This document shows, one piece after another, positions 16,698 to 24,706 of a stretch of 64,000 nt of DNA. The position numbers and the translations under genes were made by a program. Position 1 is the first letter of the stretch; every line of letters starts with the position of its first letter. The stretch spans positions 2,356,001-2,420,000 of the forward strand of contig NZ_JAPEOR010000001.1 in the NCBI RefSeq assembly GCF_026341125.1. Reading direction: 5' to 3'. The notes beneath the pieces were generated by a model, which saw only the letters and a list, made by a program, of their open reading frames with translations, made no database searches and was not told where the DNA came from. The stretch is from Streptomyces sp. NBC_01142. Its GTDB lineage: Bacteria > Actinomycetota > Actinomycetes > Streptomycetales > Streptomycetaceae.

Positions 16698-17024
16698 TCA
16701 GTTGATCTTGAGGAGCTCCACCTCGAAGTGGAGCGTGGCGTTGGCCGGAATCAGACCCGGGTAGCCGCGGTCTCCGTAGGCGTAGTCACCGGTGATGATG
16801 AGACGCGCCTTCTCGCCCAGGGACATCGTGGGGACGCCTTCGTCCCAGCCCCTGATGACCTGGCCGACACCGATTTGGGTGACGAACGGCTGGCCCCTGT
16901 CCCGGGAGGAGTCGAACTTCGTGCCGTCTTCCAGCGTGCCGACGTAGTGCATCGTGACGGTGTCTCCCTTCTTGGGGAAGTTCGCGCCGTCCCCGGCACT
17001 GATGACGTCTTTCGTGACTCCCAC
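16698..17024 (-). CDS. FKBP12-type peptidyl-prolyl isomerase, eukaryote-like
   Basis: From the GTG at 17024 (GAGGAA just upstream) the product is 108 residues opening [13 protein letters not shown], the same length and N-terminus style as human and fungal FKBP12. Binding-pocket residues are kept (numbering with Met): Y27, F37, D38, R43, F47, V56, I57, W60, Y83, I92, F100. The segments [25 protein letters not shown] and [11 protein letters not shown] resemble yeast and basidiomycete FKBP12 far more than the usual actinobacterial FKBP. It is a cytosolic proline isomerase expected to bind FK506 or rapamycin. An in-frame ATG at 17084 would add 20 acidic residues. Confidence 0.88.
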   Translation of the reverse strand: MGVTKDVISAGDGANFPKKGDTVTMHYVGTLEDGTKFDSSRDRGQPFVTQIGVGQVIRGWDEGVPTMSLGEKARLIITGDYAYGDRGYPGLIPANATLHFEVELLKIN

Positions 17025-17156
17025 GCGTTCCTCGTTCTTCTCGTCGTCGATCGGCAGGTCTGCTTCTGCAGCCGGTCCTCCCATGGTGTCACGGTCGGCA
17101 CCGGGACAGCAGGCAGCGGGCTCGAACTGGTCCCGGGTGCGGTCACACCCATTTCC

Positions 17157-17800
17157 CGTTCCGCTGAGGGAGGGGCCGTGCAGGGTCGTCCCCGCAGGGG
17201 ATTGGCGGCAAAACCCGGCCCACGAGAACGGGGCCCTGTATGCCGCCGACCCCGAGGAGTCGAGCCCGGAGGGGCCCCGGAACCCGCACCGGACAGGACC
17301 CCGCACCACGGGCCCGAGTCACATGCGCCCGCACCGGACGGGCGGCCTGCCCCTGTGTGGCGTTGCGCTGGGGAGGGGCCGTGGAGGGTCGTCCCCGCAG
17401 GGGATTGGCGGGAAAACCCGGCCCACGAGAACGGGGCCCTGTATGCCGCCGACCCCGAGGAGTCGAGCCCGGAGGGGCCCCGGAGCCCGCACCAAAGCAG
17501 GACCCCGCGCCACGGGCCCGAGTCACATGCGCCCGCACCGGACAGGACCCCGAGCCACGGGCTGGCCCACGCCCGTCCCGTTCCGCTGGGGAGGGGCCGT
17601 GCAGGGTCGTCCCCGCAGGGGATTGGCGGCAGGACCCGGCCCGCGAAATCGGGGCCCTGTATGCCGCCGACCCCGAGGAGTCGAGCCCGGAGGGGCACCG
17701 GAACCCGCACCGGACAGGACCCCGCACCACAGGCCCGAGCCACACGGACCCGCACCCGACAGGCGCCCGCACCACAGGCCCGAGCCACCCGCGCCCGCAC
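17157..17800. repeat. Array of three about 210-bp intergenic repeats
   Basis: Copies start at 17157, 17361 and 17579 (spacing 204 and 218 bp). Shared blocks include GAGGGGCCGTG, GGGTCGTCCCCGCAGGGGATT, CGGGGCCCTGTATGCCGCCG and GAGTCGAGCCCGGAGGGG. Each unit ends in about 45-bp subrepeats (GCACCACGGGCCCGAG and variants), more numerous in the third. The spacing is not a multiple of three throughout and the reading frame changes between copies, so this is not protein coding. A short decayed inverted piece (GGCGGCATACAGGG) lies near 16634. The array fills the space between divergent FKBP and DNA ligase genes. Confidence 0.85.
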
Positions 17801-17877
17801 CGGACACCGCCCCGGTCACCGGAACCCGCAGCCGTCCCCCGCGCGCGGTGGGGCCCGGCGCGAGGCACCATGGGCGC

Positions 17878-19419
17878 ATGTTGTTGGGCCGACTCGTCGA
17901 TGTGTCACAACAGGTCGCCGCCACCTCCGCGCGCTCGCGCAAGACCGCCGTACTTGCCGAGCTGTTCGCCGACACCCGCCCCGAGGACGTCGCCCTGGTT
18001 ATCTCCTATCTCGCCGGGCAGGTTCCGCAGGGCCGCATCGGCATCGGCTGGAGCGTCCTGAAGGAACCCGTACCTCCCGCGGACCTCCCCGGTCTGACCG
18101 TCTCCGCCACCGACACCGCACTCACCCGCCTCGCCGAGGTCGCAGGACCCGGCGCCCAGGCCGAGCGCAAGCGCCTCGTGCACGAGCTCATGGCCGCCGC
18201 GACCGCCGACGAGCAGCGTTTCCTGATGCGGCTGCTCACCGGCGAGGTACGTCAAGGCGCGCTGGACGCGATCGCCCTGGAGTCCGTCGCCAGGGCCGCG
18301 GGGGCACCGGCCGTGGACGTACGCCGCGCCGTGATGCTGGACGGCTCGCTGCCCCGCGTCGCAACGGCCCTGCTCGCCCAGGGGCCGCCGGCGCTCGAGC
18401 AGTTCCGGCTGTGCGTCGGGAGCCCCGTGCAGCCGATGCTCGCGCACACCGCGAAGTCGGTCACCGAGGCGGTGCAGGCACTCGGTGCCGCCTGCGTGGT
18501 CGAGGAGAAGCTCGACGGCATCCGCGTTCAAGTGCACCGCAGCGGCAACGACATCCGCGTCTACACCCGGTCCCTGGACGACATCACCGATCGTCTCCCC
18601 GAAGTCACCCTTGCTGCTCGCGAGATGACAGGGGATCACTTCATTCTGGACGGCGAGGTGATTGCTCTCGACGGGACGACGGGGCGGCCCGTCCCCTTCC
18701 AGGACATCGCCTCCCGCGTCGGCTCCCGCCTGGACGTGGACGCCGCCCGTGCGACGTTGCCCCTGTCGCCCGTTTTCTTCGACGTCCTCGCCGCCGGCGG
18801 GGAGCCGACGCTCGACCTCCCCGGCGGCGAACGCCATTTTGTCCTGGCCCGGCTCGTCCCCGAACCGATGCGCGTCCGCCGCACCGTTGTCGACGACCCG
18901 GAATCCGCCCAACAGGTCGCCGCCGCAGAGGAGTTCTTCGCAGATACGCTGCGCCGCGGCCACGAGGGCGTCCTGGTCAAGGCCCTCGACGCGCCGTACG
19001 TCGCCGGCCGCCGGGGTCGCTCCTGGCTCAAGGTCAAGCCCGTCCACACCCTCGACCTCGTCGTCCTGGCCGTCGAATGGGGCCACGGCAGACGCACCGG
19101 GCTGCTGTCCAACCTCCACCTCGGTGCACGCGCCGCCGACGGTACGTACGTCATGCTCGGCAAGACCTTCAAGGGCCTCACCGACGAGATGCTGCGCTGG
19201 CAGACGGACCGGCTGCGTGCACTCGCCGTCACCGACGACGGGTTCACCGTGACCGTCCGCCCCGAACTCGTCGTGGAGATCGCGTACGACGGAGTGCAGC
19301 GCTCATCGCGGTACCCGGCAGGTGTCGCCCTGCGTTTCGCCCGGGTGCTGCGCCACCGCCCCGACAAGCCCGCCCAGCAGGCCGACACCATCGACCAGGT
19401 CCTGGAATCGCGTGCCTGA
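17878..19419 (+). CDS. ligB: ATP-dependent DNA ligase (LigB type)
   Basis: 513 residues. An N-terminal DNA-binding domain (1-190, LLTGEVRQGALDAIALESVARAA) precedes the nucleotidyltransferase domain; the adenylated lysine is K211 in EEKLDGIRVQ. Later motifs are visible: DGEVIALDG, FFDVLAAGG, EGVLVKALDAPYV and WLKVKP. The C-terminal OB fold closes with VRPELVVEIAYDGVQRSSRYPAGVALRFARVLRHR. It seals nicks with ATP and is a non-essential extra ligase beside the NAD-dependent LigA in actinobacteria, probably for repair. GAGG lies about 12 bases before the ATG. The promoter must lie in or near the repeat array upstream. Confidence 0.92.
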   Translation: MLLGRLVDVSQQVAATSARSRKTAVLAELFADTRPEDVALVISYLAGQVPQGRIGIGWSVLKEPVPPADLPGLTVSATDTALTRLAEVAGPGAQAERKRLVHELMAAATADEQRFLMRLLTGEVRQGALDAIALESVARAAGAPAVDVRRAVMLDGSLPRVATALLAQGPPALEQFRLCVGSPVQPMLAHTAKSVTEAVQALGAACVVEEKLDGIRVQVHRSGNDIRVYTRSLDDITDRLPEVTLAAREMTGDHFILDGEVIALDGTTGRPVPFQDIASRVGSRLDVDAARATLPLSPVFFDVLAAGGEPTLDLPGGERHFVLARLVPEPMRVRRTVVDDPESAQQVAAAEEFFADTLRRGHEGVLVKALDAPYVAGRRGRSWLKVKPVHTLDLVVLAVEWGHGRRTGLLSNLHLGARAADGTYVMLGKTFKGLTDEMLRWQTDRLRALAVTDDGFTVTVRPELVVEIAYDGVQRSSRYPAGVALRFARVLRHRPDKPAQQADTIDQVLESRA

Positions 19420-19576
19420 ACTGCACACAACGATGTACGTCGGCTTCGCCCCGGCGAACGATGAAAGCGGCCCGCCCGCCGGAGACCGTGGAGAGAGAGT
19501 GCGGAAAGAACCGCGAGAGAACCGCGAGAGAACCGCGAGAGAACCGCCTCCACCTCCCTCTCCGGAAGGACTCGTC

Positions 19577-20387
19577 ATGCCGATCACACGGGGTACTCGG
19601 GTGTCGCGTACGGGAACGGCCGCCGTCGTCGCACTGCTGGCCGGCGCGGCCGCGACCCTCGCCTCCTCCCCGGCCACCGCCGCACCGCCGCCGCTCCCGG
19701 ATCTGCGCGCCGATGTGAACCAGGACGGGCGGGTCGACGTGCGCGGCCTCTCCGACGAGAGAGGCGAGGAGGAATGGGCGCCGGGCCGGGGCGCGGTGTT
19801 CCTGCCCAACCTCGACGACGACCAGCGCCGCTGCCGGATGGCCCCGGGCGACCTCGACCGGATCGACCCCGCCGTGGACGAGCGCCTGGCGGCCTGCAAC
19901 GACGCCGCCGACGACAAGGTGAACGGACCGCAGGACGCCAGGGATCTGGCGCCGCTCCACGTACAGCCGATGCGCGTCGGCGACCGGGCGACCGGGCACG
20001 TGACGGTCGCGCACGCCGAGTCCCCGTACGTACGGATCTTCGTCCGGCGTGACGGCCGGCTCACCCCCCTCAAGGGGCCGCTGACCGCCCGTGAACTGCG
20101 CCGGCGTTCAACTCGCCGTCGAGGGACGGGACATCGTGCGCGATCCGAGCCGCTGGAACGGCGAGATCACCCTCACCCTCACGGTGCACGACGGCGACGG
20201 CCCCCGCGTCGGCGCCACCGACCTGTTCCGTGCGGAGACGGAACGCGCTCTGCGTGGCAAGGGCGTACGCGTCCACTGGGTGGAGAGCCTCTTCTGGTCC
20301 CACCTGGCGGGCGGCGAGGTCCACTGCGCGACGAACGCGCTCAGGGACACCTCCGGCTCCACCCCCTGGTGGCGCCGGGAGGGCTGA
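19577..20387 (+). pseudogene. Protein-arginine deiminase, decayed (frameshift and large deletion)
   Basis: The first part encodes a signal peptide (GTAAVVALLAGAAATLASSPATA), a calcium-loop-like DVNQDGRVD and the N-terminal Ig-like region with AVFLPNLDDDQRRC and LAACNDAADDKVNG, as in bacterial protein-arginine deiminases. Near nt 20100 the frame shifts: AGVQLAVEGRDIVRDPSRWNG continues in another frame. Near nt 20217 the text jumps from the second Ig-like domain (TLTVHDGDGPRVGA) straight to the far C-terminus, where GGEVHCATN keeps the catalytic Cys. About two thirds of the catalytic domain, with its Asp and His residues, is gone. GGAAGGA precedes the ATG. Confidence 0.8.
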
Positions 20388-20559
20388 GCCACCCCCGGGC
20401 GCCGACGCACACATGCCCCGCGGTGGAACGCACGCGGTGGAACGCACGCGGTGGAAGGTACCCGGTGGAAGGTACACAGAGCGCCGTTGTACGGGTATCC
20501 GACTTATGGTGGCCGAGTTGCCGACGTCGCCTGCGTCTTCTTCCGAAGGGATCCCGGTC

Positions 20560-20865
20560 ATGCCCACAGAGCCGTTGTCGCAGAAGGAGATCGAGGACCG
20601 GCTGCGGGAACTCCCCGGCTGGTCACAGGAGGGCGACCGGATCGCCCGCGCGTACCGCCTCCCGTCGCACTTCGCGGCCACCGCGATGGTCGTGCACATC
20701 GCGCAGATCCAGGAGGAGCTGAACCACCACTCGGACCTCACCCTGGGGTACAACACCCTGGCTCTGTCGGTGAACAGCCATGACGCGGGTGGTGCGGTCA
20801 CCGAGCAGGACTTCCAGCTCGCACAGCGGGTGGAGCAGATCGCCCCGGGTCACGGCGCGCGCTGA
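20560..20865 (+). CDS. 4a-hydroxytetrahydrobiopterin dehydratase (pterin-4a-carbinolamine dehydratase)
   Basis: 101 residues, the normal size. The family signature is clear: an EIEDRLRELPGW opening, FVxHIAxIAEELNHHSDL-type centre (HIAQIQEELNHHSDLTLGYN) and VNSHDAGGAVTEQDFQLA. The catalytic His pair lies in NHHSD, with a third His in SHDAGG. It removes water from 4a-hydroxy-tetrahydropterin to recycle the cofactor of aromatic amino acid hydroxylases. GAAGGG lies eight bases before the ATG at 20560; the open frame continues upstream of it to an ATG at 20506, which would add 18 low-complexity residues. Confidence 0.9.
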   Translation: MPTEPLSQKEIEDRLRELPGWSQEGDRIARAYRLPSHFAATAMVVHIAQIQEELNHHSDLTLGYNTLALSVNSHDAGGAVTEQDFQLAQRVEQIAPGHGAR

Positions 20866-21092
20866 GACGCCCGGCGCCGCGCCGAGACTCAATGTGTGCG
20901 CCGCGACTCACGGCGTGCGCCGAGGCCGACGGCGCGCACGGAGACCCCTGCGGGGGAGGCACACCGGGCGCGGCCGGGGCAGGGCGGCCACGACGAGGCG
21001 GTCATGGGCCGACCGGCCGCGCAGCCGACCGCGACCCCGGTGCCCGACCGGGATCCGCGGCCGGCTGCGCGCCTTCCGCAAGCAGCCTCGGG

Positions 21093-21929
21093 TCACGCAC
21101 TCCAGACGCCCGACTCCGCCGCCTCCCGCGCAAAGGCCGCGAAGTCCTTCGGGGCGCGGCCCAGCACCTGCTGCACCCCGTTCGTCAGCGCGGCGTTGTG
21201 CCCGTCGAGCAGCATCGCGAACAGCCCTGCCAGCCAGTCGGCATCCGGCGCGGGCAGCCCGTACTGCTGGAGCATCTGCGCGTACTCCGCACCGGACACC
21301 GGGATGTACCGCACCTCCTTGCCCGTTGCCCGGCCGATCTCCGACGCCACCTCCTCGAAGGTGACCAGCCGTGGACCCGTCACCTCGTGGACCCGTCCGG
21401 CGTGGCCCTCCTCGGTGAGGGCAGCGACCACCACGTCCGCCAGGTCGTCCGCGTCGATGAACGGCTCAGCCGTCCCGCCCGCGGGGAAAGCGATCTCGCC
21501 GGCGAGCACCCCCTCGTACATCGCCCCCTCGTTGAAGTTCTGCGCGAAGAAGCTGGCGCGCACGACCGTCAGATCCAGGCCCGACTGCCGCAGCTCGTCC
21601 TCGGCGACGACCGCCTCCGGCTCGCCGCGCCCGGACAGCAGCACCAGACTCCGCACCCCGCTCGAAGCCGCCACCCGCCCGAAGGCCCGCATCGCCTCGG
21701 GTGCGCCCGGAGCCGCGAGGTCCGGGTAGTACGCGACGTACGCCGCGTCCGCGCCCTGCAGCGCCTGTGCCCAGGTGGACTCGTCCTCCCAGTCGAAGAC
21801 GACGTCTCCCTTGCGCGAGCCGGCTCGTACCCGCACCCCGTGCGCCGCGAGCCGCTCCGCCACCCGGCGGCCGGTCTTGCCCGTGGCCGCCGTTACCAAC
21901 ACCGTTTCCTGCTTCATGTTCTCTGTCAT
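21093..21929 (-). CDS. NmrA-family NAD(P)-binding protein
   Basis: 278 residues, atypical short-chain dehydrogenase fold. The dinucleotide motif VTAATGKTGRRVAERL is near the N-terminus (about 10-25), followed by RAGSRKGDVVFDW, the cofactor-selecting region, and FFAQNFNEGAMYEGV, EPFIDADDLADVVVAALTE typical of NmrA/azoreductase-like proteins. The catalytic Tyr-x-x-x-Lys of true SDRs is absent, as expected in this group, so it may sense NADP or reduce quinones. It is divergent from an AraC regulator 96 bp away, the usual partner of this gene in Streptomyces. Confidence 0.88.
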   Translation of the reverse strand: MTENMKQETVLVTAATGKTGRRVAERLAAHGVRVRAGSRKGDVVFDWEDESTWAQALQGADAAYVAYYPDLAAPGAPEAMRAFGRVAASSGVRSLVLLSGRGEPEAVVAEDELRQSGLDLTVVRASFFAQNFNEGAMYEGVLAGEIAFPAGGTAEPFIDADDLADVVVAALTEEGHAGRVHEVTGPRLVTFEEVASEIGRATGKEVRYIPVSGAEYAQMLQQYGLPAPDADWLAGLFAMLLDGHNAALTNGVQQVLGRAPKDFAAFAREAAESGVWSA

Positions 21930-22025
21930 GCCTCAATGTTCGCGGCCCGGGCCTGGACTCTCCATGCTCCAGAGGCTCATGGCCATACGCCTGCGTCCAC
22001 ACGCCTGCGTCTACGCTGTGGGCCC

Positions 22026-22985
22026 ATGGACGCTCTCGCCGGACTTCTGGACGGACCGCGGGCCAGGGGGGCGTTTCTGCTGCGCATGGTGATGGAGCCG
22101 CCCTGGTCCGTACGCATCGAGGACCACGCCCCGCTCTGCCTGGTGTGCGTGACCCATGGTGAGGCCTGGATCGTCCCCGACTCGGGGGATCCGGTGCTGC
22201 TGCTCCCCGGTGATGTCGCGATCGCCCGCGGCCCGGAGCCGTACACCGCCGCCGACACCGCGCAGACCTTGCCCCGGGCGCGTATCGGTCCCGGCGGAAC
22301 CTGCCACACCCTGCAGGGCGAACCGCTCGCGCAGTCCATGCACCTGGGCGTACGGACATGGGGCAACGCCCCCGACGGCTCGACCACCATGCTGATCGGG
22401 ACCTACCAGATGAAGGGCGAGGTCAGCGGGCGGCTGCTGGACGCGCTGCCCCCACTGCTCCATCTGCCGGCCGACGTCTGGAACTGCCCGCTGATGCCGG
22501 TGCTCGACGACGAGATCTCCCGGGACGAGCCCGGCCAGAGCGTGGTGCTCGACCGGATCCTGGACCTGGTGCTCATCGCCGTACTGCGGACCTGGTTCTC
22601 GCGTCCGGACGCCGAGGCTCCTGCCTGGTACCGGGCGATGGGTGACCCGGTCGTCGGGCAGGCGCTGCGCCTGTTGCAGGACGATCCCGCCCACGGCTGG
22701 ACGGTCGCCTCGCTGGCCGCCAAGTGCGGGGTCTCCAGAGCGCAACTGGCCAGGCGCTTCCACGAGTTGGTGGGCGAGCCGCCGATGGCGTATCTCACGG
22801 GCTGGCGGCTCGCGCTTGCCGCGGATCTGCTGCGCGAGACGGACGCGACGGTCGAGGCGGTGGCCAGGAAGGTGGGCTACAGCGGCTCGTTCGCGCTGAG
22901 TGCGGCCTTCAAACGGGTGCGCGGCATCAGCCCGCAGGAGCACCGGACGGGTGCTGTTCTGCCGGAACGGCAACAGTCGCCGTGA
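22026..22985 (+). CDS. AraC-family transcriptional regulator
   Basis: 319 residues. The N-terminal cupin-type domain (1-190; FLLRMVMEPPWSVRIEDHAPLCL, GDPVLLLPGDVAIARG) senses an unknown ligand. The C-terminal double HTH occupies about 205-305: WTVASLAAKCGVSRAQLARRFHELVGEPPMAYL, then ATVEAVARKVGYSGSFALSAAFKRVRGISPQEHR. ATG at 22026 gives the usual start of this group (MDALAGLLDGPRARGAFLLR). It probably controls the divergent NmrA-family gene. The in-frame sequence just after its stop encodes a methyltransferase fragment, listed separately. Confidence 0.9.
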   Translation: MDALAGLLDGPRARGAFLLRMVMEPPWSVRIEDHAPLCLVCVTHGEAWIVPDSGDPVLLLPGDVAIARGPEPYTAADTAQTLPRARIGPGGTCHTLQGEPLAQSMHLGVRTWGNAPDGSTTMLIGTYQMKGEVSGRLLDALPPLLHLPADVWNCPLMPVLDDEISRDEPGQSVVLDRILDLVLIAVLRTWFSRPDAEAPAWYRAMGDPVVGQALRLLQDDPAHGWTVASLAAKCGVSRAQLARRFHELVGEPPMAYLTGWRLALAADLLRETDATVEAVARKVGYSGSFALSAAFKRVRGISPQEHRTGAVLPERQQSP

Positions 22986-23097
22986 GGCAGCGGCCCCGGG
23001 GTGCACACCGCGCTGCTCGCCGAGGTGTTTCCGTACGCCGAAGTGGTGGCTGTGGATTCCACCGAGCCGCTCCTGGAGCGGGCACACCGCCCGCCGC
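22986..23097 (+). pseudogene. Fragment of a SAM-dependent methyltransferase
   Basis: Directly after the AraC stop codon and in the same frame, the text reads GSGPGVHTALLAEVFPYAE then VVAVDSTEPLLERAHR. This is the SAM-binding motif I (GxGxG) with the following helix and the acidic residue ending strand 2 of a class I methyltransferase. Nothing before or after belongs to the family, so about 36 residues of a former gene survive without a start. Confidence 0.6.
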
Positions 23098-23123
23098 GGC
23101 TGAATCAGGGGCAGGATGGCCCC

Positions 23124-23507
23124 ATGGTCAACAAGTCCACGAGGTCCACGCACCCCACGCGGTTCACGACGCCCACAGGGTGCAAGAAGTCCGCGAAGCC
23201 GACATCACTGCTGTCCTTGTGGTCCGAGGACTCGGTGCTGTCGGTCGGCTCGGTGGGGTCGGTGCTCTCCATCGGCTCCGTCGGCTCGGTGCTGTCGGTC
23301 GGCTCCGTGGGCAGCGCACTCTCGGTCGGCTCGATCGGATCCGCCCAGTCGCTGCTCTCGGTGGGCTCGTGGATGAGTACGGGGTCGCTGCTGTCCGCGC
23401 AGTCGCGATGGTCCGCGCTGTCCTGGCGTTCCTCCCGCGGCTTCCTGGCCGCGGGCGCGGTAGCGGCGGCAGCCGTGGGCGGGGTGGTGCTCCTGGTCAG
23501 GAAGTGA
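23124..23507 (+). CDS. Ser-X-X triplet-repeat protein with C-terminal membrane anchor
   Basis: 127 residues. After a basic N-terminus (VNKSTRSTHPTRF), 25 consecutive tripeptides each begin with Ser: SLL SLW SED SVL SVG SVG SVL SIG and so on up to SAL SWR. The other two positions are mostly Val, Leu, Ile, Ala or Gly, with Gly often third. The end is a hydrophobic helix (GFLAAGAVAAAAVGGVVLLV) followed by RK, a membrane anchor. A three-residue period would place every Ser on one ridge of a three-sided helix. AGGA lies eight bases before the ATG. The gene is tail-to-tail with a lectin gene, overlapping it by 11 bp. Function unknown. Confidence 0.75.
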   Translation: MVNKSTRSTHPTRFTTPTGCKKSAKPTSLLSLWSEDSVLSVGSVGSVLSIGSVGSVLSVGSVGSALSVGSIGSAQSLLSVGSWMSTGSLLSAQSRWSALSWRSSRGFLAAGAVAAAAVGGVVLLVRK

Positions 23508-23955
23508 CGGGCTCCAGCTGCCACCACTGGCCCGGTGAGTCGGTGTCCTCCCACTGCTGCACGTTCGCGCCGTCGTCCGTGCTGCTTTCGGCGACTTCGA
23601 GCAGCAGCCCGCTGATGAAACTGACGATCGTGACGGTGCCCGGGGCGTCGAGATGCTGCTCGATGATCCATTCCTGGGCGCCGAAGTTGTTGGCCTTCCA
23701 CTGCTGGATGTTGGCGCCGTTCTCGGTCGAGGCGTTCGCCACGTCCAGCCGCTTGCCGCTGGCCACGTTCACGAAGTGATAGAGCCCGCTGCCGTTGGGC
23801 ACGGGGTCGATCTGCCACTGCTGGGCCGGGGCTCCGCTCTCCTTGCCCTGCTGGACATTGGCGCCGCTGCCCTTGGCCCCGCCGTACACCTCCAGCAGCA
23901 GCCCGCTCCCGACGTTGCGCACCAGGTAGAGCCCGGGGGCCATTTCCGTAGACAT
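23497..23955 (-). CDS. Ricin-type beta-trefoil lectin-domain protein
   Basis: 152 residues forming one complete trefoil. Three repeats are visible, each ending in the ricin QxW motif: GANVQQGKESGAPAQQWQI, GANIQQWKANNFGAQEWII and GANVQQWEDTDSPGQWWQL. Each repeat has a LYLVRNVGSGLLLEV- or GKRLDV-like strand. There is no signal peptide, so it is either cytosolic or leaves by another route; most RICIN domains are attached to secreted hydrolases, and a free domain without signal is unusual. It should bind a sugar or polysaccharide. The 3' end overlaps the Ser-X-X gene by 11 bp. Confidence 0.88.
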   Translation of the reverse strand: MSTEMAPGLYLVRNVGSGLLLEVYGGAKGSGANVQQGKESGAPAQQWQIDPVPNGSGLYHFVNVASGKRLDVANASTENGANIQQWKANNFGAQEWIIEQHLDAPGTVTIVSFISGLLLEVAESSTDDGANVQQWEDTDSPGQWWQLEPVTS

Positions 23956-23990
23956 GGACCGATTGTACGAGAGGGATCAGTGAGTTCCGC

Positions 23991-24047
23991 TACGGGTGTT
24001 GCGTAAATGCCTGCGGCCTCACTAGCCTCAATTACGCAGCGTCCGTA
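23991..24047. promoter_or_regulatory. Two TACG-N7-CGTA dyads upstream of TetR
   Basis: Dyads at 23991-24005 and 24033-24047 each have arms TACG and CGTA separated by seven bases. They are also mirror images of each other: a 19-bp inverted repeat (16 of 19 matching) with arms at 23988-24006 and 24032-24050. They lie between the lectin gene and the tetR start, a likely pair of operators around the promoter. Confidence 0.5.
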
Positions 24048-24067
24048 GCGAGTTGAGGTCCGTGCTG

Positions 24068-24706
24068 ATGCCACCACCCGCCGGTCGCGGGCGGCCCCGG
24101 AGCGAGGAGGCCGCCGCCCGCATCCTCGAGGCCGCGTACGCACTGCTGCTCGATCGCGGGTACGACCGCTTCTCCGTTGGGGACGTCTCGGAGCGGGCCG
24201 GCGTGGCCAAGACCACCCTGTACCGGCGCTGGCCCACCAAGGATCACCTGATCGTCGCGCTCGTGGCGCGCATGCAGGATGCCGTGGCGGCCGAGTACAC
24301 CGGCGACGTACACAGTGATCTTGTCCGCTACTTCGGGCAGGTCAACGACGGACTGGACCGGATGCGTCTGGCCGGCCGCCCGGCGGGCGCGAACGACCGG
24401 TCCGCCGGTCTGGTCGCGGAGATCGCTGCCGCCGCGGCGCGGCACGCAGATGTGGGCGACGCCGTCCATGCCCTCCATGCCCGGCGCAACGCGGCGGTGG
24501 TCGCTCTGCTCGACCAGGCCAAGGAGCGGGGAGAGGTGCGTGCCGACACCGATGCGCAGACGGTTGTGGACCAGCTGGCCGGCGCCCTGTACTACCGCGT
24601 TCTGGCCACCGGCCTGCCGAGGGACGCGGGCTACGTGGACCGGCTGGTGAGCAGTGTGCTCACCGGCGTACGCCCCGTAAACGAAGGCCCGGACGCCCGC
24701 CTCTGA
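24068..24706 (+). CDS. TetR-family transcriptional regulator
   Basis: 212 residues from ATG at 24068. The HTH (about 15-60) reads ILEAAYALLLDRGYDRFSVGDVSERAGVAKTTLYRRWPTK, a textbook TetR segment; the ligand domain resembles TetR_C-type AcrR relatives, with AGALYYRVLATGLPRD near the end. GAGG lies about 12 bases upstream; an in-frame TTG at 24053 is an alternative start. No adjacent enzyme or pump gene is divergent except the lectin, so the target is unclear. Paired dyads at 23991-24047 are candidate autoregulatory sites. Confidence 0.88.
   Translation: MPPPAGRGRPRSEEAAARILEAAYALLLDRGYDRFSVGDVSERAGVAKTTLYRRWPTKDHLIVALVARMQDAVAAEYTGDVHSDLVRYFGQVNDGLDRMRLAGRPAGANDRSAGLVAEIAAAAARHADVGDAVHALHARRNAAVVALLDQAKERGEVRADTDAQTVVDQLAGALYYRVLATGLPRDAGYVDRLVSSVLTGVRPVNEGPDARL

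Noticed and set aside
16458..19718. A 1,086-codon plus-strand frame running through the repeat array and ligase gene
   Set aside because: It crosses the repeats in shifting register and is out of frame with the recognisable ligase.
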